Positions 36,579 to 47,266 of a stretch of 64,000 bases of DNA are shown in pieces. Position numbers and translations under genes: made by a program. Positions within the stretch are counted from its first letter, which is position 1. Every line of letters starts with the position of its first letter. Origin of the DNA: Microbacterium oleivorans (GTDB lineage: Bacteria; Actinomycetota; Actinomycetes; Actinomycetales; Microbacteriaceae); the NCBI RefSeq assembly GCF_023715745.1, contig NZ_JAMBOV010000002.1, positions 124,001 to 188,000 of the forward strand, in the 5' to 3' direction. The notes under the pieces are model-generated. The model made no database searches. It saw nothing but the letters and a program-made list of their open reading frames with translations, and was not told where the DNA came from.

Positions 36579-37289
36579 TCAGTACGACGAGGAGTCGACG
36601 GCCCCGGTGGCCTGGTCGCCCGCGTCGATGCGGCGGGCTTCGCCGAGGATGACGGCGCTGCCGCTCGTGCCCAGCCGCGTCGCGCCGGCTTCGAGCATCG
36701 CGATCGCGTCGGCGTAGCTGCGGACACCGCCCGACGCCTTCACCTCGACATCCGCACCCACGGTGCGACGCATGAGCTCGACGTGCGGCACGGTCGCGCC
36801 GCCGCCGGCGAAGCCGGTCGACGTCTTGACGAAGTGCGCGCCGCCGGCCTCGGTGAGGCGGCTGCCGCGCTCGATCTGCTCCTCGTCGAGGAGAGCGGTC
36901 TCGAGGATGACCTTGGTGACCCGGCCTCCGGACGCCTCGACGACCGCACGGATGTCGTCGACCACGACGTCGTCGAAGCCCGAACGCAGTGCGCCGATGT
37001 TCACGACCATGTCGACCTCGCTCGCGCCGTCGGCGATCGCCTGACGGGTCTCGGCCACCTTGGCCGTCGTCGAGGTCGTGCCGTGCGGGAAGCCGATGAC
37101 CGTGCCGACGGCCACGCCGGTGCCGGCGAGGCGCGCCACGGCGTGGGGGATGTCGCTGGGGCGCACGCACACGCTGAAGACGCGCCATTCGGCGGCGATG
37201 TCGAGCTCGGCGTCCACGTCTGCGCGGGTGAGCTCCGGCTTCAGGATCGCGTGGTCGATGGTGGCGGCGAGTTCGCGTTCGGTGGGCAT
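36579..37289 (-). CDS. deoC: Deoxyribose-phosphate aldolase
   Basis: 236-residue class I aldolase that splits 2-deoxyribose 5-phosphate into glyceraldehyde 3-phosphate and acetaldehyde during nucleoside catabolism. The Schiff-base lysine is Lys155 in AHFVKTSTGFAGGG; the catalytic Asp93 is in SEVDMVVNIG and a second Lys is in DVEVKASGGVR. The barrel begins IDHAILKPELTRADVD. ATG 37289 lies 6 nt after TACGCT, a leaderless arrangement. The last 20 residues or so (RIDAGDQATGAVDSSSY) look like an unstructured tail. Confidence 0.95.
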   Translation of the reverse strand: MPTERELAATIDHAILKPELTRADVDAELDIAAEWRVFSVCVRPSDIPHAVARLAGTGVAVGTVIGFPHGTTSTTAKVAETRQAIADGASEVDMVVNIGALRSGFDDVVVDDIRAVVEASGGRVTKVILETALLDEEQIERGSRLTEAGGAHFVKTSTGFAGGGATVPHVELMRRTVGADVEVKASGGVRSYADAIAMLEAGATRLGTSGSAVILGEARRIDAGDQATGAVDSSSY

Positions 37290-37358
37290 GTCACCAGCGT
37301 ACGCGGCGACGTGCACGACACCGGCGAGCCCGGTCGACGGGCGACGGCGGTGACGCGC

Positions 37359-37527
37359 TAGAATGAGGGGGAAGGGCCCGTCCCGTCGCCGCCGCTCGCA
37401 GAAGCGAGTACCCGCAGCCGTGACGACCCGGGGACCACATTCGTGTCGCGACCGACCTCGCGGCCTCGCAGACCGTCGTCTCGTACGACGCTCGCCGGCA
37501 TCTGCCGGTGTCACGCTCAGGAGGAGC
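37359..37527 (+). promoter_or_regulatory. Promoter and long leader of the SNF2 gene
   Basis: TAGAAT at 37359-37364 is a good -10 hexamer, with no clear -35. Transcription from about 37371 would give a leader of roughly 155 nt, long for this window where most leaders are short or absent. It contains CTCGC-AGAA-GCGAG and other small GC hairpins. The frame is open upstream of the chosen ATG but shows no protein similarity. I recognise no known RNA family. Confidence 0.4.
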
Positions 37528-39684
37528 ATGCCGACCACGGCAGCCACCGCCCCCAAGACCGCCGCTCGGCGTCGTCGGGGATCATCGTCGCGCCGAGACG
37601 ACGAGGCACCCCTCATCCCGATCCTCGCCCGGAAGGTGCGCGAGGTCGAGGCCAAGGCCCAGCGGGGCAAGCTCGGGCCGACCAACCGCGTCAAGTTCCA
37701 GGTGATCGCCTTCCTCGTGCGCGAGGAGCGCGCGCGGGTGAAGGCGGCGGCCGACATCGCCGACGGCGCTCGCGCCGAGCTTCTGAAGCGTCTGGACGGC
37801 GTGGCGACGATCCTCGCGAAGACCGCCGCCCGCGACACCTCGCTCATCCAGCTGCTCGAAGTCGACCAGGCGGCCTCGCCGGTCGCGCGTCGCATGCGTC
37901 GTGACTGGCTCCTCGAGTCCGGGGCGGAGCTGCCCGAGGACGAGCTCATCATCACCGACGCGAAGCCCGTTCAGGCTCCGGTCGTCCCCGAGGCGATCGC
38001 GGACCGTCAGGTCGTGCCGCCGCAGGTCCAGGCCCGCAAGGAGGCCAACCCGTTCCTCGCCCCGGACGTCGCACTGCGCGCGCCGGTCGCGACGCCGCGA
38101 CGCCGGCTCGACGGGTGGGAGCTGATGGGACCCCTCTACAAGGCGTTCGAGACCGGCGCCGGCGGCGGGTCCGCCACGATGGAGCTGCCCGCCGTCCCCG
38201 AGTTCGACCGCATCTCGCCCAAGGGTCTCGACGTGATGCCGCATCAGTCGCGGTTCCTCGAAGCCGTCCGCACCGGCCACCGCAGCTTCCTGCTGGCCGA
38301 TGAGCCGGGCCTCGGCAAGACGGCGCAGTCGGTGCTCGCGGCATCCGTCGCCGACGCGTACCCGCTGCTGGTCGTCGTCCCGAACGTCGTGAAGATGAAC
38401 TGGGCGCGCGAGGTCGAGCGGTGGACGCCCCAGCGCCGCGCCACCGTCATCCAAGGCGACGGCGAGACGATGGACGCCTTCGCGGACATCTTCATCGTCA
38501 ACTACGAGATCCTCGACCGCCATCTGTCGTGGCTCAGCTCGATCGGCCTGAAGGGCATGGTCGTCGATGAGGCGCACTTCATCAAGAACCTCACGTCGCA
38601 GCGTTCGCGGAACGTGCTCGCCCTCGCCTCGCGGATCCGCGAGCAGGTGAGCGACCCCCTGCTGCTCGCCCTGACGGGCACGCCGCTCATCAACGACGTC
38701 GAGGACTTCGACGCCATCTGGCGGTTCCTCGGCTGGACGAACGGCGAGAAGCCAGGCCCCGAGCTGATGGCTCGCCTCGACGAGACCGGTCTGACGCCCG
38801 CCGACAAGGCGTTCTACCCCGAGGCCCGCTCCGCGGTCATCTCGATGGGCATCGTGCGACGCAAGAAGAAGGACGTCGCCGCCGACCTCCCGGACAAGCT
38901 CGTGGCCGACCTCCCCGTCGAGCTGGACGACGAGTTCGGCCGCTCGATCCGCGCCGCCGAACGCGAGCTGGGCGAGCGCCTCGCCGCGAAGTACCGCCGC
39001 ATCATCGAGGCTCGCGGCGACCGCGTCATCCGCGGTGACGTCGACGAGGACATCGTGCGCCTCGTCGCGCACGGGGAGCTCGAAGAGGCCAAGGCCGCCG
39101 GCTCGGGCTCTGAGAACGTCTTCACGATGGTGCGTCGCATCGGTCAGGCCAAGTCCCACCTGGCCGCCGATTACGCGGTGCAGCTGCAGCGCTCTGTCGG
39201 CAAGGTCGTCTTCTTCGCCAAGCACATCGATGTGATGGATGCCGCGGAGGCGCACTTCGCGTCGGCGGGGCTCCGCACGGTCTCGATCCGCGGCGACCAG
39301 ACCACGCCGGTCCGTCAGCAGGCGATCGACGCGTTCAACGGCGACCCGGACGTCGCCATCGCGGTGTGCTCGCTCACGGCGGCCGGCGTCGGCCTGAACC
39401 TCCAGGCCGCATCCAACGTCGTGCTCGCCGAGCTCAGCTGGACGGCCGCCGAGCAGACGCAGGCGATCGACCGCGTGCACCGCATCGGGCAGGACGAGCC
39501 GGTGACGGCCTGGCGCATCATCGCGGCGCACACGATCGACACGAAGATCGCCGAGCTCATCGACAGCAAGCAGGGACTCGCACAGCGCGCCCTCGACGGC
39601 GACGCGGTCGACCCGACCTCGAGCGACTCCGTGCAGATGTCGGCGCTCATGCACCTGCTCCGGCAGGCGCTCGGCGCCGCCTGA
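37528..39684 (+). CDS. SNF2-family DEAD/DEAH-box helicase
   Basis: 718-residue SWI2/SNF2 ATPase. After a basic N-terminal region the motor has motif I DEPGLGKT (about residues 258-265), VVPNVVKMNWAREVERW, motif II DEAH (about 347-350), LLLALTGTPLINDVEDF and, in the second RecA lobe, VFFAKHID, SLTAAGVGLNL and HRIGQ (about 651). The order and spacing resemble SMARCAL1/HARP-like and RapA-like proteins that remodel DNA or stalled complexes; the exact bacterial role is unknown. ATG 37528 is chosen for AGGAGG 3-4 nt upstream. Confidence 0.92.
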   Translation: MPTTAATAPKTAARRRRGSSSRRDDEAPLIPILARKVREVEAKAQRGKLGPTNRVKFQVIAFLVREERARVKAAADIADGARAELLKRLDGVATILAKTAARDTSLIQLLEVDQAASPVARRMRRDWLLESGAELPEDELIITDAKPVQAPVVPEAIADRQVVPPQVQARKEANPFLAPDVALRAPVATPRRRLDGWELMGPLYKAFETGAGGGSATMELPAVPEFDRISPKGLDVMPHQSRFLEAVRTGHRSFLLADEPGLGKTAQSVLAASVADAYPLLVVVPNVVKMNWAREVERWTPQRRATVIQGDGETMDAFADIFIVNYEILDRHLSWLSSIGLKGMVVDEAHFIKNLTSQRSRNVLALASRIREQVSDPLLLALTGTPLINDVEDFDAIWRFLGWTNGEKPGPELMARLDETGLTPADKAFYPEARSAVISMGIVRRKKKDVAADLPDKLVADLPVELDDEFGRSIRAAERELGERLAAKYRRIIEARGDRVIRGDVDEDIVRLVAHGELEEAKAAGSGSENVFTMVRRIGQAKSHLAADYAVQLQRSVGKVVFFAKHIDVMDAAEAHFASAGLRTVSIRGDQTTPVRQQAIDAFNGDPDVAIAVCSLTAAGVGLNLQAASNVVLAELSWTAAEQTQAIDRVHRIGQDEPVTAWRIIAAHTIDTKIAELIDSKQGLAQRALDGDAVDPTSSDSVQMSALMHLLRQALGAA

Positions 39685-39777
39685 GTCCGCTCGGCTGGCA
39701 GGTGATGCCGTCGCGGCGATAGTGTCGTCGAGGCAGCGTCGCCCCCAGCATCAACCCGAGATCACCTAAGGACCATC

Positions 39778-40806
39778 ATGAAGATCGGTATCCTCACGAG
39801 CGGCGGCGACTGCCCAGGCCTGAACGCCGTCATCCGGGGCATCGTGCTGAAGGGCACGACGACCTACGACATCGAGTTCGTGGGCATCCGCGACGGCTGG
39901 CGCGGTGTGGTCGACGGTGACTTCTTCCCCCTCACCCGTCACGAGGTGAAGGGTCTGTCCAAGGTCGGCGGAACGATCCTCGGCACGAGCCGGACGAACC
40001 CCTACGAGGGTCCCCGCGGCGGCGCCGAGAACATCTCCAAGACGATGTACGGCCACCGCCTCGACGGCATCGTCGCGATCGGCGGCGAGGGCACCCTGGC
40101 TGCCGCCGACCGACTGCACAAGGACGGCATCAACGTCCTGGGTGTGCCCAAGACGATCGACAACGACCTGCACGCCACCGACTACTCGTTCGGTTTCGAC
40201 ACCGCCGTGAACATCGCGACCGAGGCGATGGACCGGCTGCGGACCACCGGCGACTCCCACCAGCGCTGCATGGTCGCCGAAGTGATGGGGCGCCACGTCG
40301 GCTGGATCGCGCTGCACTCGGGTATCGCGGCGGGTGCACACGTCATCTGCATCCCCGAGCACCCGATGTCCATCGACGAGATCGCCGAGCAGGTGCAGAA
40401 GGCGCACGACCGCGGGCGCGCGCCGCTCGTGGTCGTCTCCGAGGGCTTCACCCTCACGGGGATGGAGGAGGCCTACAGCGACAAGGGCCTCGACGCCTTC
40501 AACCGTCCCCGTCTCGGCGGCATCAGTGAGATCCTCGCCCCCGAGATCGAGCGGATCACGGGTATCGAGACGCGGGCGACCGTCCTCGGCCACATCCAGC
40601 GCGGCGGATCGCCCTCGGGCTTCGACCGCGTGCTCGCCACGCGGCTGGGCCTCCACGCCGCAGACGCGGTCGTCGACGGTGCCTGGGGTCAGATGGTCGC
40701 CATGCAGGGCACCGAGATCGTGCGGGTGCCCTTCGCGGAGGCGCTCGGATCGCTGCACACCGTGCCGGCGCACCGCTACGAAGAAGCCGCCGCGCTGTTC
40801 GGTTGA
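39778..40806 (+). CDS. pfkA: 6-phosphofructokinase, ATP-type by signature
   Basis: 342-residue glycolytic enzyme that phosphorylates fructose 6-phosphate. Motifs are LTSGGDCPGLNAVIRG, VAIGGEGTLAAADR, VPKTIDNDL and CMVAEVMGRHVGWIAL. The residue that decides the phosphate donor is Gly105 (in GGEGT), the ATP-type residue; pyrophosphate enzymes have Asp there. Lys125 (PKTIDND) is the residue usual in pyrophosphate enzymes, so it is the Gly/Lys mixed type found in many actinobacterial ATP-dependent enzymes. AAGGA ribosome site; TAGTGT at 39720-39725 may be its -10. Confidence 0.95.
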   Translation: MKIGILTSGGDCPGLNAVIRGIVLKGTTTYDIEFVGIRDGWRGVVDGDFFPLTRHEVKGLSKVGGTILGTSRTNPYEGPRGGAENISKTMYGHRLDGIVAIGGEGTLAAADRLHKDGINVLGVPKTIDNDLHATDYSFGFDTAVNIATEAMDRLRTTGDSHQRCMVAEVMGRHVGWIALHSGIAAGAHVICIPEHPMSIDEIAEQVQKAHDRGRAPLVVVSEGFTLTGMEEAYSDKGLDAFNRPRLGGISEILAPEIERITGIETRATVLGHIQRGGSPSGFDRVLATRLGLHAADAVVDGAWGQMVAMQGTEIVRVPFAEALGSLHTVPAHRYEEAAALFG

Positions 40807-41759
40807 GTACGGCCGGCGTGACGAGCCCGCCGGCGCGGCTGGCGCCCGCTCTGCTGGGAGCGGTGTCGGTCGGCGTCCTCACGGCCGTCCAAGCGCGCAT
40901 CAACGGCCAGCTCGGCGTGCGTCTTGAGCATGCGATGGCCGCCGCGGTCATCTCCTTCGGGAGCGGCCTGTTGCTGATCGCGCTCGTCTCCGTGCTGACC
41001 CCCGCGGGGCGCCGCGGTGCGGCCCTGCTGACCCGCGGCATCCGTGAGCGCAGCATTCCGTGGTGGATGCTGGTGGGCGGCGCCGCGGGAGCGCTGACGG
41101 TCGGCACGCAGGCCGTCGCCGTCGGGATCGTGGGGGTGTCCCTCTTCACCGTCGGCATCGTCGCGGGGCAGACGGTGGGTGGTCTGATCCTCGACCGCGT
41201 CGGCTACGGGCCCGGCGGGGTGGTCGCGGTCACCGTCCCACGCCTGGTCGGCGGTGCGCTCGCGCTGGCCGCGGTGGGAGTCGTCCTGATCTCGGGGGAC
41301 GGCCTCGCCGGTGTCCCCGTGTGGATGGTCGTGCTCCCCGTGGTCGTCGGTGCCGGACTCGCGTGGCAGCAGGCGACCAACGGCCGCCTGCGCGCCCGCG
41401 TCGGGACCCCCGTCACGGCGACGCTGGTGAACTTCACTCTGGGCACGGCGATCCTGGCGGTCCTGGCCGTCATCGTGACGATCGTCGAGGGCCCGCCGGC
41501 GCCGTTGCCGACCGAGCCGTGGCTGTACCTCGGCGGCGCGCTGGGCGTCACCTACATCATGCTGTCGGCCGCGCTCGTGGCACGCACGGGCGTGCTCCTG
41601 TTCGGGCTGGCGGCGGTGTCCGGCCAGCTCCTCGCGTCGCTCGCCCTCGACGTCCTGTGGCCCGCTCCGGCCGGTCCCGGCGTGGTGATCGAGGCCGTCA
41701 CCGTCGTCATCGGCTTGACGTCGGTGTTCGTCGCGGCGTTCTGGCGCGTGCGCCGCTGA
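40803..41759 (+). CDS. DMT-superfamily transporter, YdcZ/DUF606 type
   Basis: 318-residue membrane protein with about ten helices in two homologous halves. Each half begins with the DUF606 pattern: LLGAVSVGVLTAVQARINGQLG followed by VISFGSGLLLI, and VVGAGLAWQQATNGRLRARVG followed by LVNFTLGTAILAV. Substrates of this family are mostly unknown. TTG 40803 overlaps the pfkA stop; GTG 40818 in the same frame is an alternative start. Convergent with the kinase gene, 6 nt between. Confidence 0.88.
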   Translation: MSTAGVTSPPARLAPALLGAVSVGVLTAVQARINGQLGVRLEHAMAAAVISFGSGLLLIALVSVLTPAGRRGAALLTRGIRERSIPWWMLVGGAAGALTVGTQAVAVGIVGVSLFTVGIVAGQTVGGLILDRVGYGPGGVVAVTVPRLVGGALALAAVGVVLISGDGLAGVPVWMVVLPVVVGAGLAWQQATNGRLRARVGTPVTATLVNFTLGTAILAVLAVIVTIVEGPPAPLPTEPWLYLGGALGVTYIMLSAALVARTGVLLFGLAAVSGQLLASLALDVLWPAPAGPGVVIEAVTVVIGLTSVFVAAFWRVRR

Positions 41760-41765
41760 CGCGGG

Positions 41766-43406
41766 TCAGCCCGTCGGTGCGGGCGACGGCGCCTCCGGCG
41801 TCGGAGTGTCGGCCGGTTCGGGCTCGGTGACGGTGTCGTCGGTGGGCGCCGGACTCGGTTCCGCGGGGTCGGTACCGCCGCCGTCGTCGTCGGTGACCCC
41901 CTCGTCGGAGCCGTCTGTCGTGCCGGTGTCCTCGGCGGGGTCGGTGGTCGCGTCGTCGGGCGTCACCTCGTCGACGGGGGGCTCGCTGGTCTCCTCGGGT
42001 GTCGGCGTCGTGTCCTGCTCCTCGGTCGTGCCGCTGTCGCTGACCGTGTCGACCTCTTCGGCGGTGTCCTCCTCGTCGACCGGAGCGGTCGGGCTCACGC
42101 CCGGCGTCGGGTCGGTCACAGGAGGCGGATCCGCCGGAGTGTTCTCGTCGCCGCCGGCGGTGAGGGCCAGGATGCCGCCCGCCCCGGCGACGAGCGCCGC
42201 CGCGGCAGCCGCGGTGACCCAGATCGTCGCGCGGCGACGTGGGCGTCGGCGGTTCCGCCGTGCGGTCGGCTCCGCTTCCGCGGGTGCCGTCCGTGACGGC
42301 ACGGAGTCCGCCTCCGGTGTCGGCACGTCTGCCGGCCGGGCGCCGGAAGAGGCCGCCAGCACGCTGGTGGGGGCCGTACCCGGCGCGGACGGAGGCGGCG
42401 CGGCATCGCCCGCCGCGGTTCCGGCGGGCAGGAGGGCCTCGGTCGCGGCATCCGCCGCCGTGCCGTCACGTGTGTCCGCCGAGTCGTCGCGGACGACGCC
42501 GTCGGCCATCGCCGCGCCGATGGCTCCGGCCGCGGCCACTCCGGCGGGAAGGGCCTCGGTGGGTGCATCGGACGTCGTCGTGGCGAGCGAACGCGCTCTG
42601 ATCGCGACGTCGAGGGCGGTGGGCCGCTCGGCCGGGTCGACGCGCGTCATGGCGCGCAGGAGTTCCTGCCACGCCGGGTCGAGTCCCGCGGGGATCTCCG
42701 GCGGGGCTTCGAGGCGCGCGAGCGCGGTCGCGACGCCTGCCGCGTCCGGGAAGGCCCGTGACCCCGTGAGGGATTCGATGAGGACCAGGCCGAGTGCGTA
42801 GACGTCGGCGGGCGGTGCCGGATCCACGCCCCGCACCTGCTCGGGAGCGAGGTAGGCGGCGGTGCCGATCACTTCGCCGGGATTCGTCACCCGGGCCGTG
42901 TCGACGAGGTAGGCGATGCCGAAATCGGCGAGTTTGGCGCGGAACTCGTGATCGGGCAGATGAGAGGGTGCGAGGAGGACGTTCGACGGCTTCACGTCAC
43001 GGTGCACGACACCGGCCCCGTGGGCGACGTGGAGGGCTTCGCCGAGGTCGGCCGCCATGATCGCCGCCGCGGGCGGTGTCAGCGGGGATCGGGCGATGCG
43101 CGTCGTGAGGGTCGGCCCCTCGACGAGCTCCATCACGAGGTAGGGCGGGTCGGCGTCGAGCTGAGCGTCGTAGAGGGTCACCAGCGACGGGTGGTTGAGC
43201 GCAGCCAGCACACTGACCTCGCCGCGCGCGCGACTGTCGGCGGCGACCCCGTCGGCGCCCGAGCGCACGATCTTGATCGCGACCTCGCGACCGAGGACGA
43301 CGTCCTCGCCGCGGAAGACGTCCGCCATCCCGCCGCGTCCCAGGGTCTCGCCGAGGCGGTAGCGGCCACCCAGCAGGTCGTCGGTGGCGTCGGTGGTGTC
43401 GGGCAT
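41766..43406 (-). CDS. Membrane serine/threonine protein kinase without PASTA domains
   Basis: 546-residue Hanks-type kinase. Motifs: glycine loop LGRGGMADVFRG (22-33), VAIKIV with Lys45, HRDVKPSNVLL with Asp137, DFGIA with Asp161, and YLAPEQVRG. A long Ala-rich linker leads to one membrane helix near residue 400, then an acidic extracellular tail rich in Asp, Glu, Pro and Thr with no PASTA repeats, so it does not look like a PknB muropeptide sensor. The ATG at 43406 is preferred because GGAGG is 6 nt upstream and abuts the ATG at 43412. A PP2C phosphatase is at 2.1 kb. Confidence 0.93.
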   Translation of the reverse strand: MPDTTDATDDLLGGRYRLGETLGRGGMADVFRGEDVVLGREVAIKIVRSGADGVAADSRARGEVSVLAALNHPSLVTLYDAQLDADPPYLVMELVEGPTLTTRIARSPLTPPAAAIMAADLGEALHVAHGAGVVHRDVKPSNVLLAPSHLPDHEFRAKLADFGIAYLVDTARVTNPGEVIGTAAYLAPEQVRGVDPAPPADVYALGLVLIESLTGSRAFPDAAGVATALARLEAPPEIPAGLDPAWQELLRAMTRVDPAERPTALDVAIRARSLATTTSDAPTEALPAGVAAAGAIGAAMADGVVRDDSADTRDGTAADAATEALLPAGTAAGDAAPPPSAPGTAPTSVLAASSGARPADVPTPEADSVPSRTAPAEAEPTARRNRRRPRRRATIWVTAAAAAALVAGAGGILALTAGGDENTPADPPPVTDPTPGVSPTAPVDEEDTAEEVDTVSDSGTTEEQDTTPTPEETSEPPVDEVTPDDATTDPAEDTGTTDGSDEGVTDDDGGGTDPAEPSPAPTDDTVTEPEPADTPTPEAPSPAPTG

Positions 43407-43461
43407 GTGCATCCTCCGACCGCGGCGACTCTCACCGCGCTCGTGGCCACGGTAGATGCGA

Positions 43462-43504
43462 CAGGCCGCGGCGACACCAGGGTTGACGGTGTCGTCGCGG
43501 CCTG
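43462..43504 (-). terminator. Hairpin between msrB and the kinase gene
   Basis: Arms of 17 nt (43462-43478 and 43488-43504) pair with a single G-U or A-C mismatch around a 9-nt loop. It lies just downstream of the msrB stop and upstream of the kinase gene, on the same strand. There is no T-run, so it may terminate weakly or protect the msrB 3' end. Confidence 0.5.
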
Positions 43505-43527
43505 CAAGCGGGCGGTCGCCGCTGACG

Positions 43528-43932
43528 TCAGTCGTTCTTCGGTGTGAACGAGAGGGACAGCGAGTTCATGCAGTAGCGGTCGCCGGTGGGGGTGCCGAAA
43601 CCGTCAGGGAAGACGTGCCCCAGGTGCGAGCCGCAGTTCGCGCAGCGCACCTCCGTGCGCACCATTCCGTGACTGCGATCCTCGATCAGCTCGACGGCCT
43701 CCGGGCGCACCGACTCGTAGAAGCTCGGCCAGCCGCAGTGCGAATCGAACTTGGTCCCGCTCTGGAACAGCTCGGCGCCGCACGCCGCACAGGTGTAGAG
43801 GCCGGCACGGTCCTCGTCGAGGAGTTCGCCCGTCCATGCGCGCTCCGTTCCCGCCTGCCGCAGCACGGTGTACTGCTCGGGGGTCAGCTCCTCCCGCCAC
43901 TGCTCGTCGGTCTTCTCCACGCGATAGCTCAT
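43528..43932 (-). CDS. msrB: Peptide methionine-R-sulfoxide reductase
   Basis: 134-residue repair enzyme that reduces the R form of methionine sulfoxide. Zinc ligands are Cys48/Cys51 (CAACG) and Cys97/Cys100 (CANCG). The catalytic Cys121 lies in RYCMNSLSLSF, and Cys66 in HCGWPSF is the likely resolving residue. HVFPDG and GLYTCAACGAELF are family marks. No signal peptide, so cytoplasmic. GGAAGGA precedes the ATG. Divergent from the DUF3263 gene. Confidence 0.96.
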   Translation of the reverse strand: MSYRVEKTDEQWREELTPEQYTVLRQAGTERAWTGELLDEDRAGLYTCAACGAELFQSGTKFDSHCGWPSFYESVRPEAVELIEDRSHGMVRTEVRCANCGSHLGHVFPDGFGTPTGDRYCMNSLSLSFTPKND

Positions 43933-44019
43933 GTGTTGTTCCTTCCCTCGACATATTCAACCGGACGAACCGCCCCGATGTTCCGCGATGACCGATGATG
44001 CTCGTCGTAGCGTGGGGGA

Positions 44020-44280
44020 GTGCCCCTCTCCGATCGCGACCGCGCCGTCCTCGACTTCGAGGCGCGCTGGCCGGGGCACTCCGGGGCGAAGGAGGAGGCG
44101 CTGCGTGCGGGCCTCTCTCTGACCCCTGCGCGCTACTACCAGCTGCTCGGGCGGATCCTGGAGTCGGCGGACGCCGTCGCCTACGACCCGGTGCTCGTGC
44201 ATCGGCTGCGGCGCCTTCAGGCCGCACAGGAGCGGGAGCGCCGCTCGCGCGCCAGGATCCTCCCGGCGTCGGCCCGATAG
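44020..44280 (+). CDS. DUF3263 protein
   Basis: 86-residue protein of the actinobacterial DUF3263 family. It begins VPLSDRDRAVLDFEARWPGHSGAKEEALRAGLSLTPARYYQLLGRI and ends in a basic helix RRLRRLQAAQERERRSRARI. The sequence suggests a helix-turn-helix with DNA binding, but function is not established. GTG is 6 nt after TAGCGT. It precedes the LytR_C gene, a common neighbour in this phylum. Confidence 0.9.
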   Translation: MPLSDRDRAVLDFEARWPGHSGAKEEALRAGLSLTPARYYQLLGRILESADAVAYDPVLVHRLRRLQAAQERERRSRARILPASAR

Positions 44281-44289
44281 CATTCTCGG

Positions 44290-44922
44290 GTGCCGTCTCC
44301 GACCTCCCCTGCCGAGCCAGAGCAGCCCACCTCCGCGGAAGCACCCGCATCGGCGGTGCGGGCTGCCGCGAAGGATCGCTTCGACGACGTGCCGCATCAC
44401 CCCGCTCGGGTCGGGGCGCATCGGGCGGAGAACCCCCGCCTGCGCGTGGGCGTCATCGTGCTGTGGTCGGTGGTCGCGACCGTCGCCATCGTCGCGGTGG
44501 GTGTGCTCAGCACGATGTTCGCGACCGGTCGTCTCGATTTCGCTCCCCGCTCGGAGTCCACCGCCACATCGCAGGTGGTCGCTCCGCAGGTCGACACGTC
44601 GTATCAGGTCCTGATCCTCAACGCGACGCCGGATGCCGCTCTGGGACAGGCCGTGCGCGACGATGTCATCGCCGCAGGCTGGGCCGAGGCGGATGTCGAG
44701 GAGAGCAACGCCAGCTCGGACGACTTCCCGACCACCACCGTGTACTACGGCACCGCGGCGGACGAGGCCGCCGCCCGTGGACTGGCCGACGCGATCGGCG
44801 GCGCGGAGGTGTCGCTCGACGACACCTACCAGGTGGTCGCACCGCCCGAGACGGCGAGCGCGGAGGGCGAGACGCGCTCTCAGCTCGTGGTGGTCGTCGG
44901 GCTCGACTTCGGCTCGGAGTGA
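44290..44922 (+). CDS. LytR_C-domain membrane protein
   Basis: 210-residue protein with a cytoplasmic N-terminal part, one membrane helix (about 54-77, VGVIVLWSVVATVAIVAVGV) and an extracellular LytR C-terminal domain (about 95-185; YQVLILNATPDAALGQAVRDDV, TTTVYYGTAADEAAARGLAD). The domain is found at the end of LCP wall-ligases but occurs alone here, as in many actinobacterial DUF3263-LytR_C pairs. GTG 44290 is 6 nt after TAGCAT. A hairpin terminator follows. Confidence 0.88.
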   Translation: MPSPTSPAEPEQPTSAEAPASAVRAAAKDRFDDVPHHPARVGAHRAENPRLRVGVIVLWSVVATVAIVAVGVLSTMFATGRLDFAPRSESTATSQVVAPQVDTSYQVLILNATPDAALGQAVRDDVIAAGWAEADVEESNASSDDFPTTTVYYGTAADEAAARGLADAIGGAEVSLDDTYQVVAPPETASAEGETRSQLVVVVGLDFGSE

Positions 44923-44929
44923 TCCCTTC

Positions 44930-44956
44930 CGCGGCGGCTCGACCGCCGCGTGTTTC
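44930..44956 (+). terminator. Intrinsic terminator after the LytR_C gene
   Basis: CGCGGCGG (44930-44937), CTCGA loop, CCGCCGCG (44943-44950), then TGTTTCG. The perfect 8-bp stem lies 8 nt after the stop codon and ends the DUF3263-LytR_C unit. Confidence 0.75.
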
Positions 44957-45064
44957 GCCGTCGTAAACACTTCGGTTCGGGGGTGTCAACAAAGCCCGGA
45001 ACCGCCGGATCCGCCGTCGAGGCGTGGCTAGCATTTCGATGTCCCACAGCTTCAGGAGATTCGC

Positions 45065-45268
45065 ATGACCCAGGGAACCGTCAAGTGGTTCAACGCCGAG
45101 AAGGGCTTCGGCTTCATCACCCTCGGTGACGGACAGGACGTCTTCGTCCACTACTCGAACATCGAGATGTCGGGATTCCGTGTCCTCGAAGAGGGTCAGT
45201 CGGTCGAGTTCACCGTCGGGACCGGTCAGAAGGGCCCGCAGGCCGAGTCGGTCCGCGTCGTCGCCTGA
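45065..45268 (+). CDS. Cold-shock protein, CspA family
   Basis: 67-residue single cold-shock domain that binds single-stranded RNA and DNA. RNP1 is KGFGFITL (13-20) and RNP2 is DVFVHY (25-30). The domain starts [16 protein letters not shown]. It has its own promoter: TAGCAT at 45029-45034, giving a leader of about 25 nt with AGGAG before the ATG. A strong hairpin terminator lies downstream. Confidence 0.95.
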   Translation: MTQGTVKWFNAEKGFGFITLGDGQDVFVHYSNIEMSGFRVLEEGQSVEFTVGTGQKGPQAESVRVVA

Positions 45269-45316
45269 CTCCCCGCATCCCTCCATCTCGGGCGCCGCGA
45301 TCCGAGGCGCCGACAC

Positions 45317-45356
45317 GCGAAGAGACGTCCCGCAGTGGGCGTCTCTTCGCGGTTGT
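45317..45356 (+). terminator. Terminator of the cold-shock gene
   Basis: GCGAAGAGACG (45317-45327) pairs perfectly with CGTCTCTTCGC (45340-45350); three inner C-G pairs extend the stem. GGTTGT follows. It separates the cold-shock gene from groEL. The remaining part of this 312-nt gap (45357-45453) shows no other feature. Confidence 0.8.
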
Positions 45357-45453
45357 GGACGGTCGATGAGCGCTGATGTGGCGTCCCGTCGGGAACCTCG
45401 GACCCCCTTCCGGCGCAGACGTCGTCCCGCACGCCGCGACACATCCGGTGCGG

Positions 45454-47200
<1,747 letters not shown>

Positions 47201-47220
47201 TCCACCGCTGAATCGCGAGC

Positions 47221-47256
47221 GAAGGGCCCCTCCTCCGGGAGGGGCCCTTCGTCGTT
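47221..47256. terminator. Bidirectional terminator between groEL and the WXG100 gene
   Basis: GAAGGGCCCCTCC (47221-47233) pairs perfectly with GGAGGGGCCCTTC (47238-47250) over a TCCG loop, with GTCGTT after it on the plus strand. It lies 20 nt past the groEL stop and 11 nt from the end of the convergent WXG100 gene. Confidence 0.8.
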
Positions 47257-47266
47257 CCCGGCACGG

